Of a DNA stretch of 64,000 nucleotides, positions 45,221 through 56,951 are shown in pieces. The notes beneath the pieces were generated by a model. That model made no database searches, was not told the origin of the DNA, and saw nothing but the letters and a program-made list of their open reading frames with translations. Source of the stretch: Echinometra lucunter (lineage: Eukaryota; Echinodermata; Echinoidea; Camarodonta; Echinometridae). The position numbers and the translations under genes were made by a program. Positions within the stretch are counted from its first letter, which is position 1. Each line of letters starts with the position of its first letter. The stretch is from NCBI GenBank assembly GCA_029962745.1, contig CM057157.1, positions 22,934,088 through 22,998,087 of the forward strand, written 5' to 3'.

Positions 45221-45502
45221 GTAAGAATTGACCCCTTTGAATTAAAGGGCAAGTCCGGTCCAAGAATTAGCTGGTTTAAGTAGAAGCAGAAAGATGAGAC
45301 AAATAAAAGAAAAACAAATGACCTACAATAATTAGGAAATTGACAAGACGGTTACAAATTTTAATGTCATGAAAAGCTGAAAATCTCTAAGATAAAATAG
45401 AAACCTGCTCCATCAGTATTCTCATTTTTGTCCAATAATGTCATTTTGCTCATTACTATGAGAAAATCATATTTTTTACCAAAAATTAAGAATAGGTATT
45501 AA

Positions 45503-45879
45503 CCCATTCGTGGTTTGGACTAATAACTTTTGATGCAGAGCCCCAAATATCATACCAAATACATGAGCAGAAAGAGCAAAAAATTCTACACTTACTGTGC
45601 CCATTTTCATTGCATCAATATTTGTTGTTTGATGCTGAAATTTTTTAAAAGGAAAATAAGCATTAAAATCCTTAAATTGGCAAATGAAAATGTTAGAATT
45701 ACCGTTTTCCCCTGCAAATTGGCAACTTTATGACTTCTCATACATTCTGTCAATATTTATTTCAGATACATGATGTTTTATAAGAAAAATGTAGCAATAA
45801 AAGAAAAATGTTGGTGTTGCCAATTTGAAGAATAAAAGCTGATCAAATTAGGCTTTAAATAATTCCTGTCACAAATGGG
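45503..45879. mobile_element. piggyBac-type MITE, second family member
   Basis: TTAA at 45499-45502 and 45880-45883. The ends are CCCATTCG (left, shortened by a small deletion relative to 24840) and CCTGTCACAAATGGG (right). The internal sequence aligns along its length with 24840-25247 in the same orientation. Confidence 0.78.
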
Positions 45880-45883
45880 TTAA

Positions 45884-46329
45884 TATAAATAATTCACATG
45901 GCAAGTTGTAAGGGAATGATATCATAAATGTGATGCTTATTACTTAGTTGCTACTATGTCCAGTGATTATGACAGATTTTCTATGTGTCTGCATGTTGAT
46001 AAACCTTTCTGCATCTTTTAAAACTAACTTATTCTTGGATTGGACTTGATCTTTAAGTCAATACAAAAACGTTGTCAGCCTTGTTACAACTGATAAGTCA
46101 CAATGAAGTGTTATGAGGTACTGTACTATTTTTTTTACTTTTCTGGCTCTGAAGTTAATGGGATAGGTTGATTTAGCTACCTAGAATTCAGTTTAAGAAT
46201 ACTTTATCTGTGAATTTTAAGTATTTTTTTATATAGATTAATTTTATTTTAAATGAACTATTTTAATTACCTCAGTGCAAAAATTGAAGTTTATTTAAAT
46301 GAAAAGTATTCTATTATGTGCCATTGTGA
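45884..46329. other. AT-rich noncoding region
   Basis: Nothing recognised beyond AT-rich sequence. Confidence 0.4.
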
Positions 46330-47250
46330 CATTACTAGTTGTAACAAGTCTTACCCTAGCTGTTGGGTTTACCCCAAGAGCCTCAAATACAGACCCCGAA
46401 GTTGAGTTGATTTCATTTCATCTACCCCATGCACCAAATCGATAAAATTCTGTTGGGATTGGTTCTAATTATTCCCATGAAAAACTCATGGACCAAATTT
46501 TGTTAGAAGGAAGAGATACTAGGTGTTAAAAAATGTATTTGACACTTAGAGCAAGTCTGTGACTGTTTACTTCAGTAATTAAATTCTAAACTCCTGTAAC
46601 TTCTGTCAACCTTTTGTAATCTAGTGGCATTTATGATTTATTATGCCAAAAAGTGAGAGTCTATTTATAATTTGAGAAGATTAATTAAGAACATTTCCAG
46701 AACTTATTTAAAATAAATCTTTAATACTTCTTCCGAACCAGTTCAAACTTTAGAAGTGTCAAATGTTTTTTAAACACCTAGTATATTCTTGGTGTATACC
46801 AATGTAGAGTTTTCCATTGAGAAGGGATGTTAGCTGCTCCCCCCCCCCCCCCTGAAAAACCCACCAAAGCGCCCTTCAACCAAACTTGCTCAAAAGTGAT
46901 TAATTTTATTCAGTTCAAATCAAACAAAATTTAATAATTGTACCAAATTGTGCATTATGTAAATTTGAAATGAATAGAATTAATCACTTTGAGCGGGTAA
47001 CATTTAGTTGAAGGGGACTTTGATGGGATTTTTTTTATGGGGGGGGGGGGGGGCTGCTGTTACCCTTCTCAATGGAAAATTTTACCATGCACCCATAATT
47101 CTTCCTGATTGCAAAATTTGGTCTTTTTTTTGGGGGGGGGGATTTTTGGTGCATGGGGTAAAATCAACCCAATTTTGGGGTTTATATGGGGCTCTGTGGG
47201 GTAAATCTAATGGCTAGGGGTCAAGCTGACAACCTTTTCGCAAGAGGGGA
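46330..47250. repeat. Large palindrome (foldback element), first of two
   Basis: Outer arms 46340-46445 and 47149-47250 are inverted copies sharing CCCCATGCACCAA / TTGGTGCATGGGG and flanking CCCC-rich sequence. Inner arms 46811-46910 and 46978-47085 are also inverted (ttttccattgagaaggg / cccttctcaatggaaaa), with long C and G runs opposite each other. No transposase was seen. Confidence 0.65.
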
Positions 47251-47439
47251 TGGGGAAATAAAATGTTGAAAATCTTGTAGCTTTCATAATGGTATATTCT
47301 ATATACATATTATCATTACATCTAAGCTAAAATATTGTATATACAAAATCTCAATAAATAACACAGAATTCAATATATAATTTTCTCTTGTATTTTATTG
47401 CAGTTATATATATCCCCCCCCCCAGCCCCCAGCCCAAAA

Positions 47440-48420
47440 TTTCTTTATAGGGTGCTTGATGCAATTAAAGCTGAAATTTTACCTTTTAGCCCCATTAGCC
47501 CTACAGAATTAGGAGCCTGACCCAAAATAGACATCCCACAAAGTTTGACCCCTTAAAGTTACACAAACCATCCTTATCATTGACCAAAAAAAAAAGGTTG
47601 CCATTGAAATTAGCCCCATAATCCCCCCAAATAGACCCCAAAATCAGGTTTTACCCCGTCTAAACCATGCACCAAAATTAGTCAATTCCCCTCCCCCAAC
47701 AATATATATTTAAAGAAATATTTGATGAAATTTGTCCATGGAAAAAGCAATTGTGTACAAAACCTTATTAAGTCAATTTCATAAATCTGAATAAGAATTT
47801 TGTATCTGTACTTGATGAAAATAAGAAAAATTACATGCATTGTATTTATTGCAAAGTGCAACATTTCTTGGTACAAACTTCATTAACAACCATAATGAAA
47901 ACAAACCCAATTGTCAAAACATCCTCCATACTTTGCCTTTTTAATAGAACAAATTTCATCAAATATTTCCAAGTTTTTGTTCGAGTATAGCATGACTGTA
48001 CAATTTAAAACACCCACATATTACCCCTCCCCCTGCATTTAAGATTTAATATAAAAAAAAGTATTGAGAAATTTTTGCTCTGTGTTTTATAATGTCCAGT
48101 CATACTACTTCCTTTTGCCAAAGTTTGGTGCATGGTGCAGATGAGGTCAAATCAACCTGACTTTGGGGTCTCTTTTAGGGGATCTTTGGGCTATGGTCAA
48201 AATTCCAACTTTTTTGTCAATGACGCTGATAGTTTTAGTAACTTTTAGGGGTCAAATTCTATGGATGAAATGGGTGATTATTTTGGGACAGGCTCCTGAA
48301 ATTAATAAATGCCACAGCATAAAAACTGTGGGGCTAATGGGGCTAAAACGTAAAGTTTCAGCTTTATTACGCATCAATTGCATTAATAAGCCAGTTCGCA
48401 ATGAATACAAGGTTTAAAGG
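47440..48420. repeat. Large palindrome (foldback element), second of two
   Basis: 47440-47685 and 48120-48405 are inverted copies sharing motifs such as AACCATGCACCAAA / TTTGGTGCATGG, TAGCCCCATTAGCCC / GGGGCTAATGGGGCTA and GGAGCCTGACCC / GGGACAGGCTCC. The CCATGCACCAA arm resembles that of the preceding palindrome, so the two are probably the same family in tandem. Confidence 0.65.
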
Positions 48421-48847
48421 ACCCTTATTATGACCCAATTTGGACATGCACAAATAATCGGTTCAATGGATGCGCCTCTTGTTTTAAAAACTTCAAATCA
48501 TACTGGTGTGCCGCTGCATGTGAAAGGTCATTTGTACTCGGTACAAATGTCCTTTGTCTGCATATGCGCAAATTGTAATGATGAACTGGCTTATTACCCC
48601 ATAAACAAAATTTGGGCCAATTTGACATAGAGGTTTGACATGGAATGACCCATTACTTACTGTTACTTACCTTTCAGAGCCTTTAGATGTCGTGCAATTT
48701 CTTGCTCTCAGCAGCTAATGCAGTCTTTATTTTAGGTTAAGAAATAGCATTTCATAAGAGCAGGATATAAACCCATATAACTAATACAGTCTATTTCAAA
48801 ACATTCTACATAATTTCTGTAATGTCCTTTCTTCTTTATCTGCATAG

Positions 48848-48931
48848 TATTCCTTGCTTCCATTGAAGTTGTCCATTTGCACCTGTTACTTTCCAAAATA
48901 TAAAGTTGGCACTGCAGAGATCGATGCTTGA
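48848..48931 (+). CDS. Possible terminal exon of the unidentified gene
   Basis: Acceptor tttatctgcatag precedes a phase-0 frame, YSLLPLKLSICTCYFPKYKV then GTAEIDA, ending in TGA at 48929-48931. It would directly continue 45128-45220. A different frame stays open from 48928 to 49110, so the end of the gene is unclear. Confidence 0.25.
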   Translation, partial: YSLLPLKLSICTCYFPKYKVGTAEIDA

Positions 48932-49109
48932 TGCTAGGAGAAATTCACTGCTCTAGCTGTTTTGCAAGGACTTGCACACTGACTCGGATCTACCTCAGAA
49001 TGTTTGATGAGCAGATCATCTTGAGTTCTCTGGAAAACCTTTGTTTACAACCCCTTGTAGGTAACCTGGGCAAAATAAAAGGTGGAAAAAGGGGGAAGTC
49101 ATTTGAAAA

Positions 49110-50106
49110 ATAATAATTGAATAAAGGTATTTACTGATCATGATATTGTAGCCCCAGCCTATCTAGGAGCTGCTCATGATTTTTCAAAAAGCACTTGCTA
49201 CACTATTTTTCTGCAATTATGTTATTTTCTTTTTGATGAACATGCCTGTTTAGACTTATTAATCATGTCAGATATTCAGACCATAATATTTGAGAGCATG
49301 CATTTATGCACCATGAACATGGATGAATAAAAGGTGACACTCAAATTAGATCATTAGCAGTATCCACAGGTTCTCTTTCCTTCCTGCCAAGATTCTCTGA
49401 GATTGCCTGCACGCTATAACAACAAACAAGAGGGGAGAAAGTGGTAAGAAGATGGGACATACAAACAGAGAGAGTGAGAGAGACCGGGAGGGGAGGGGGG
49501 GGGGGGGAGAGAGAGAGAGGGAAAGAGGAAAAAAGAATGAAGGAATATAAAGAGGTAGGGAGAGAGACGGACAGAAGGAAAGAAGAAGAGAAGTAAGACA
49601 GAAGGAAAGAGAGGGGGTAGGAGGAGAGCAATGTTTAAAAGACAAAAGGGAAGAGAAAGAAGACGGAAGACAAGGGAAGACGGAGAGTGGAAGAGAAAGG
49701 GAAGAAAATGAAAGAGAAGGACAGGGAGATAGGGAAGGGGAGTAAGAGAGAGGGAGAGAGAGAAGGAAATCGGGAAAAGGAGAAGGGAGGGGACACAAGA
49801 TAGAAAGAACAAACAAAGAGAAGGGCAAACTTTGTAATACTATTCCTTAGATAAACAAGGAAGTTGTTTATAATTGCATAAAGCTGTGTAAACATATAAC
49901 TTTAAAGTCAAATTATCAGTAGCATAATATTCAAATGAGCTGTGAGCACAGATAAAAACATTTTTACAAATTTTATACTTTTACATGTGCATTCCTCTGC
50001 TAAACCTTTCAAGAAAGCCCACATCAGTTCTGTCTTCCAAACCAATCTTTACCTCATCTAACACAATTGGGTAATTTCAGGAAATCATGGAAATCATTAA
50101 TACTCT
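49110..50106. repeat. Noncoding region with a long purine-rich tract
   Basis: 49440-49820 is almost pure G/A on the + strand (GAGAGA, GGGGGG, GGAAGA units). The pyrimidine-strand ORFs are low-complexity shadows. Such mirror-like purine tracts can adopt triplex structures. The rest is AT-rich with no gene. Confidence 0.7.
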
Positions 50107-50277
50107 CAGGGGCGGATCCAGGGGGCCGAATCGGCCGCGGCCCCCCTTTAAACGCAAAATTTAGGGTAAAATACATGTGAAAATGCAGAGGAGCCCCTGT
50201 TCGGGTAAAACAGACACCTGAAAAATTCGACAACGCCCCCCCCCCCTCCCCCTTTAAAAATTCTGGATCCGGCCCTG
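50107..50277. mobile_element. Small hAT-like MITE (CAGGGGCGGATCCAG ends)
   Basis: The left end CAGGGGCGGATCCAGGGGG and right end TTCTGGATCCGGCCCTG are inverted. CAGGGGCGGATCCAG is a widespread end type of non-autonomous hAT-like elements. 171 bp. A clear 8-bp duplication is not visible. Confidence 0.6.
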
Positions 50278-53200
50278 ATATTTGAATAGTGTCTTTTCAG
50301 AATACATTATTACACTCAAATGAACTTAAGTTGGAAATTTCGGTAGCAAGTCGTTATCAACTCACAATATTCTTGACTGAGTACAATGGACATGGGGCTG
50401 AGGGTCGTTAAGTTCTTTTCCAGCCTGTCGATAGCATCTTTGATCCTGCAAATATAAATAAAGACTATGATCATTGATTGAACCATCATGCAGTTAAGAC
50501 TTTTTTTTACTGTTTAAGACGGAATGTCTCATCTGTTGAAAATAAAGGGGCACTTACTCTATTTTAAAGCATAATACGTCTTCGCTTTGAAGGGATGAAA
50601 TCAGCTTAACCTCCTCAAACTCACACCAATATTTTTCACTCGTACATGCTTTTACTTACACTAAATCATTCAAAATCACTGGTGTACTGTGGGGGGGGGG
50701 GGGGGTGCTGCCCTCTCCCAATTTTTTTTTCACGATCAAGTTTTTTTTTAATTTATTGTTTGTATCTCTTCAACGTTGTCATTATATCGAATTTTTTTAA
50801 TAGCTAGCCGACTGGATCTCTTTTTATTCTGTTATTTTTCATTTCTGCTTGAGGAATTTTCGTTTTGCTTGTCAGCAGCTAACTCCACTTTTTTTTGTTA
50901 GCGCAACCACCCCGCAAAAAACAACAACAACAGAATAAATAGATAAATCAATAAAAACAAAAAAATATTTGACTCATTACGCCATTGATTTTTAAAAAAA
51001 AGTACATCAAAATGCAGTGGATCAGTGTGAATGGAAATCACGAAAATGCAACAGAGAATGTCTTTTTATACATTAAAACAGCGATTAAACAAAACTAAAT
51101 TAATAAAGTTAGTCAATGACACCCTGGAGAAGATACTGCCATTGACGGGTATTGGAAGGACATGTTACTTACATGGCGATGGGGTTTGTTGGGGCACATA
51201 TACGGCCCCTTTTAAAATCAAATTAGCACACCTTTAAAGACACAACTCCAAGCTTACGCTTCCAGCCCCCTCCCCCTTTCAGCTTTTCGGACTACTGTGC
51301 CCCTCCTTTACCAAATTCTGAATCTGCCCTTAAACATTCAGTTTACTGTCGCTAAAACTGATGTACTGACAGTTTTGTCATAAATTTTGAGATATGGACA
51401 CAAAATTTGGGATTGGTAAAAAAAAAATAATAATGATAGGAACTTGATGACACTAACTTTATCAGTGATGAAACCATATGTACAAAAGCAAGCTTTAAAA
51501 ACTTTCTGAAGGGGTAATATACGTGGGAATCCTATCTTCATTAAAACAATGGGGGGGGGGGGGGGGGGGGGGAGGTTACTCTGCCATCGTATTTACTTAC
51601 TCGGACTTAGTTTCTCCAGACCTGTTCCTTATGGAGCAGTGGACAGCAACAGAACTTTTCCACCTTCTTTGGTCTTTCGCTAAAGACAAGTCTTAGCCTC
51701 TTCCTAGTTCAGTGTCATTTCCTAAAGGTTATACAACATGAACATTTTTTATGGTGTAACAAATGTATAAGAATTTTCCATAACTCCTAAAAATCCAGGG
51801 TCCAAATGATCGTTTCTTTGAGTATCAAACTTTAAAACGTTATTCATTTTGCAATTTATAAACACATATTTTGATTGTTTATACATAGGATTGGTGGACA
51901 ATGAATTTCGATCGTATGATAAGAATATCAGGAATCATGACAGGTTGAATGTTATTTATTTTGAAAGTCATGATTTTTAATACTCTATTATTCAAAATCA
52001 AAAGGTTAATTTTCAAAAGTGGATTATAAAAAATGTAGCAAATATCCACGTTAATGCCTATGGAAAATAAGAGAATAATTTATTCGAGGATTTAAAGTTT
52101 CAAAACTCCTTTCCAGAAACCAGAGTTTATTAAGTCGGATGGGACTAAACATGATCTATCGTTCTCATTCCAAAATTACTTTAGAGCAAAAATATCCTAG
52201 ACTTTTTGTTATTTCAATTTAGTAATGGAGCCATATCATCGCACATTTTGAGCCCTAAAGCAGTAATCTGAATTCTTAATTTACCACCCATTAAGTGATT
52301 ACTATACCTTTACTTTTCATGTAACAGTTATGACAAAGGAATATTTTTTAGAAATTATTATTAATCAGTAAGAATGTCTTGCTTGACAAGCTACTAGAAA
52401 TCGTTCGAGGGGACTTACTTATAGCATCCAACAGGCGATAAGACACTCGCCTGAGAGTTTGTTGCCGAGGGTTCAGTGATTTCTTGGTTCTATTCTGACA
52501 ACACCAGACTCAACTTCAGGAGGAAGCTTGAAATTATACTTAATGATTAACCTAAAAGAAAAACAAGAAATCGGAAATATACTTACGAAGCAGGTTAAAA
52601 CATGGTGACATAAAAGAAGAAGAAATAACACAAAACACCCCCCCCCAAAAAAAAAAAAGAGAGCACTGAATGGCGAATTTTCCTCCCGATTAAATTTGAG
52701 GTCATGGGAGTATTTTGAATAATAAACTTCAAATTAACCCGTTGTGCAATAGGAAGAAGCCTGTTTTATGCAGTCTAAAATTCATACAAATTTCAAGTCG
52801 GGTGCATCATGTAAGGAAAGAAGTCTACTTGAATGGCAATAAAGAATAAATGATATGCTTCAAAAATAAAAAAAATATACAATATATGTATATTTTTTAA
52901 ACTGCACCCTTATAAGATAAAAACTTTGGATAAAACTGTATAGAGAATAACCAAAGAAATAAAGCCTATCTATATTTGAAGAAAAGATGAAATAAGAACA
53001 AAGAAAAATAGATATAATAAGTGAAAGAGAGCTTGATAAAAAGATGGAAACAGTGAATAATAGCCGGAGAGGTAGAGAAGATAGAAAAAATACAACATGA
53101 AGGAAACAACGGAAGAAGATGAAAGGAGGAGAAATGTAAAGGATATCTTAAGGAAATTTAGAAAGAAATGATGCGAGGATAATAAACAAAAAGAATAAAG

Positions 53201-53776
53201 AAGAAGACAGGTGCAGAACAAAACACAAAAGGGAAGAAAGGAGAAATATGAAGGAAAATACCTGAAAAGAAGAGCTGATGGAGGGGATTTAAAAAGTAAA
53301 AGGAATAGACAGAAGATAGAAGGATCAAGAAGAATAACAGAAAGAAAGATACAACCGAAGAGAAGATGAAGGAAGATGATTCTCGTTAAAAAATACATAG
53401 GAAAGGGCAGAATAAGACATAAAAGGTGTCAATTATAGAAAATATATGGAAATAAAGAGAGAATTATGAAAGGACACTATACAAAAATAACATAAGGAAG
53501 AATAGAAAGAAGATGAAAGAAAACATCGAAATATGTATAGGGAATAATATAGGAGAAAGATAAAATGAGGTATATTATAAACATGATAAAGAAGAGAAAT
53601 GTAGAGAAGAAAAAGAGAAAGAATAGAAAGACAGAAATGAATGAATAAGTAAAATTATATATTTGGAGTAAACCTGCATAGTCAGTCTCCACACTTTATT
53701 TCAATGTATATTTCCTCAGGTTCCAAAATAAACGTTTTAGATTCAAATCAAACAGTAAATCCTCATATGTGATCTA
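50278..53776. other. Noncoding region with homopolymers and purine-rich tract
   Basis: Contains G-runs at about 50692-50705 and 51550-51572, an A-run after C-run near 52638-52660, and a long A/G-rich stretch at about 52975-53660. 51240-51330 (ccccctccccctttc...attctgaatctgcccttaa) resembles a decayed right half of the 50107 element. No gene was supported. Confidence 0.45.
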
Positions 53777-53784
53777 GGCTCTAG

Positions 53785-54233
53785 TCCGGTGTTGTCACTC
53801 TGTATTGACTTCGTGTACGCATGATCGTTCGAAATTTCGCGTAAAAAGGAGTCTTTTTTTCATAGCATGTTTGCGATTTTGAAAAAAAAAGGTTGTTTTC
53901 ATGAGTTTGTACTCGAAATTGAAAAAAAGGGTGTTTTTGAGCTTGTAGACCTCTACTCGAAATTGAAAAAAGGGGTGTTTTTTTCTGATCCTTGTTTGCA
54001 ATTTTCTGTTTTTGACTCAGACGTGAATTGAATTTGAAAGAGGTGGTTTAGTAAAAGTGTACTTGGAATGCGAAAAATAGGGGTGTTTTTTAAAGGCTAA
54101 TTAGTACCCGTTTTGCGCCAAACAGGGGTAAAAATGGCTGGAAAAGTACTTGAAACACCACGAATTAGGGGTCAAATTCTGGGTTGCCGAACGATCATGG
54201 TTACACCTTTGAATATAGAGTGACAACACCGGG
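53785..54233. mobile_element. Inverted-repeat DNA element, uninterrupted relative of the element at 35144
   Basis: Ends TCCGGTGTTGTCACTCTGTA and TATAGAGTGACAACACCGGG form a ~20-bp terminal inverted repeat. The left flank GGCTCTAG (53777-53784) matches the right-flank sequence GACTCTAC at 6 of 8 bases, and matches exactly the flank of the corresponding end at 35534-35541, which supports an 8-bp target duplication. The body has repeated CGAAATTGAAAAAA units and no coding. Confidence 0.7.
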
Positions 54234-54420
54234 GACTCTACGTCCACTTATATCAAGAGCTTAAATTTTCGACAGCTTACATCACCTGTAGAAATATTTG
54301 TCTGACACGAGTTATAAGGGATGAGCATTGATAATTATCTTAAATACATTAGCATGTTCCACTTTTTAAAAAGGAACCTAAACAATAAATCAGGCTATGC
54401 CCGTCCGTGGCTCTCAAGAT
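54234..54420. repeat. Shared flank with the composite element at 35534-36244
   Basis: Matches 35534-35579 plus 36088-36244, skipping the LINE: for example cttacatcacctgtagaaat, gtctgacacgagtt and cctaaacaataaatcagg. It shows the undisturbed target of the LINE insertion. The right terminal repeat seen at 36245-36262 is absent here. Confidence 0.75.
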
Positions 54421-55038
54421 GTGCGTCCATGCACTCCTAAATGTTCCTATAGGTGACAAAGATTTTACACCTTCAGATTTTTTAGATTCTTTTGGGTATG
54501 TATACCTCCTTTAAAAAAATCAAGCCGAGGACTCCTTTTTTGCTTGTAAGCAAATTTTGAGACAGTGCCCCCAAGTATAAACCGGACTGATGCCCCTATG
54601 TATAAGATGGAGAAATCAACTTACTTGACTAAAATTAAGGGCAAGTCCAATGTTTTTAGTCTCTTGGCGTCCCAAACGTCAACAAGTATTGTGACATTGT
54701 GATCATACATCGACATTGAAAGTATCTCATTACTCAATAATATTTTTAACCGTCTTGGTACAAGCAGGCCTTGCATATGTTATCATCAGATCTTAGCTGT
54801 ATTTGTAGAATATATCGGACAAATTAGCTTTGATTTATACCTAACTGTCAGTGCCACTTAGTTTCTATCTTGTCCGTCTGACACTGAACTTTCATGGAAT
54901 CTGTATTTAATAGGTAACCATGACAACACAAACTTTTATCAACATCTAATATCCTATAAAAGTGATATACCCTACACAGTGAAAAACAAAACAAAGATCA
55001 ATGAAATTATGGCGGGGTGGTACGAGTTTTCTTCCTAC
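54421..55038. other. AT-rich noncoding region
   Basis: No features recognised. Confidence 0.4.
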
Positions 55039-55379
55039 CTTCTAAAGATGGGATGTCGGTAGGCTCGTGGCGGTTTTGTGAAACGCTGCGCTGCATGATC
55101 ACGGGGTGAGGCATTTCTGCTCTCCGATGAACTCCATTGTGTCGTATAGTCAACCCGAGGAGGACCTCAGTGTTGACCCCGATGTCGGTACTTTTTATCT
55201 TTAATGACGATTCCGTGAAACAATGCCCTGGTTGATCACGACGTGAAGTTCTGGCTTTCTCTGTAAGTACATGCTTTGTCCTAAAACTCGATTGTGCTGC
55301 GGTCAACCCGACGAGGATCTAGTTGTCGACCTCGTCTGAAGAAGACAGTTTCATCATATGGTACGTTAAGCTCCTGCCC
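55039..55379 (-). pseudogene. Minus-strand exon-like segment with an internal repeat, unidentified
   Basis: On the minus strand an acceptor (tctttgctatag) precedes and a donor (AAG|gtagga) follows 341 nt, GC-richer than its surroundings. The open frame shows two diverged units, one with LVGLTAAQSSFRTKHVLTEK ... STDI and one with LLGLTIRHNGVHRRAEMPHP ... PTDI, each about 45-50 residues. A TAG sits at the start of the first unit (N-stop-ILVGLT) where the second has NTEVLLGLT. It may be one exon of a repeat protein with a sequence error, or a decayed copy. No function assigned. Confidence 0.35.
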
Positions 55380-56794
55380 CTATAGCAAAGAGCGATAAAA
55401 TAGAAATTAATCAGAAGATCACACTCTTAATAATGCGGTTGTTTTTATTTCATTTGTAAATCATTTATTTCTCAAAAACAACGAAGAAATTAAGAAATTA
55501 AGCAATACCTTACTGACAAACATACTATTCGATAACACACCCTTAAATTCTCATAACGTCTTGAAAAGGTATTCGCTTTCTGTTTTATTCCTTTCCATTT
55601 CAATATTCAAAAGAGTAATTTTCAAATGCGATAAAATACAGTAAATATACTAGGGATCTTAGAAGTTAAATTTGTTTTAAAAATTAAAAATCTGTGCAAA
55701 CTATGGTAACGTATATAGGATTGATAAGGAATGGTGATGATGATGATGATGTAATGATGATGATGATGATGATGAGGAGGAGGAGGAGGAGGAGGAGGAG
55801 GAGGAGGAATTGATCCTAGCAGTAAATCTAAAGTTTAGGGCACAGTTTGAAAACTGAACCAAAATTTTGAATCGAACATTTAATTAAGATGAATTCGAAA
55901 GTATGATGGTATGGCATAATATGTTACTTTTCGAGGCATATTTCAAACTTAAATACTATTCAAATGATTCATTGAACCCTGTTTAAGTTCTAATTTTTAA
56001 AAGGACAACTAACTTTAAATTCAATATTTGTCTTGCAATTTTAATTTGGTTATTAAAATCGGTAAACTATAGTGATCCAAACTAGGGGACATTCGTTTAG
56101 ATGTGCGTTAATGGGCCAATGAACCAAACGGTCACATCTATATTTGCCTCAATACTCGAAAATGTTTTACATTTTACATTACTGATCATTTAATGTCACA
56201 ATTTCATTTGACAAGAAAAAATGATTTCCCAACTATAATAATTTTCAGAGACAATAAAAAGCGGTCACACACATTACTGACCCAATTTTACTCTTTCAGA
56301 AAAAAGTTTTGCGCATCATTTGTCATTCGGATTTTCGGTGGCACACTGATGCACTTTTTTATGAACATGATATAAAATATTGATTTTATATTTATTCCAG
56401 GGAACCCACAAAAACAAAGCGTGCTTTCCAGTGGGTTCCCTTTTTCATTTCTGCATTTTGTATTGTGCTTTACATTGTAAATTTTGTTGATATGGAAATG
56501 AAAATAAACTCATATATCAACCAATCAGTCAATTTTCACCTCTTAAGGAATAGAATATTCACTCATTTGACTGAAGATTGTTTTTAAACTGTTCAAAGCA
56601 ATCCAGTCCTACAATTTTTTTTTGTGAGTGGAAAATTTCCACTCCCAGCTAGGGAAATACGAAAAAAGTGGATTTGCATACCAACAATATACCCCATTTC
56701 GTGCGAAGTCACGGCCGGCCTAATTTTGACCTCTGAAAGAAAATGATGTACTCTCATTTAAAATAATAATCTTTTGTATGTTGGGGGTAATACT
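55380..56794. other. AT-rich noncoding region with trinucleotide repeat
   Basis: Holds a GAT array passing into a GAG array at 55734-55808, and a short hairpin (GGGAACCCAC / GTGGGTTCCC) at 56400-56442 followed by an AATAAA-containing A-rich tail. No gene was supported. Confidence 0.5.
55734..55808. repeat. (GAT)n followed by (GAG)n microsatellite
   Basis: GAT units with one interruption (gatgatgtaatgatgat) switch abruptly to GAG units. Confidence 0.9.
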
Positions 56795-56888
56795 TAGCCT
56801 GGAGGCTCCTGGCGAGTAAAAACAAAACAAAACAACACAACACAAAACAACACAAACAAACAAAAAAAAAAACGCTACTTACGTTAGC

Positions 56889-56923
<35 letters not shown>

Positions 56924-56943
56924 CTCCAGGAGCCTCCAGGCTA
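56795..56943. mobile_element. Foldback MITE with perfect 8-bp target duplication
   Basis: GTAATACT at 56787-56794 and 56944-56951 flank inverted ends TAGCCTGGAGGCTCCTGG and CCAGGAGCCTCCAGGCTA. The interior is A-rich then T-rich, so the whole 149 bp can form a hairpin. The 8-bp duplication suggests hAT-like mobilisation. Confidence 0.85.
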
Positions 56944-56951
56944 GTAATACT

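Noticed and set aside
49341..49895. Overlapping Ser/Leu/Pro-rich ORFs on the minus strand
   Set aside because: All three frames are open across a polypurine tract; this is low complexity without domain or splice evidence.
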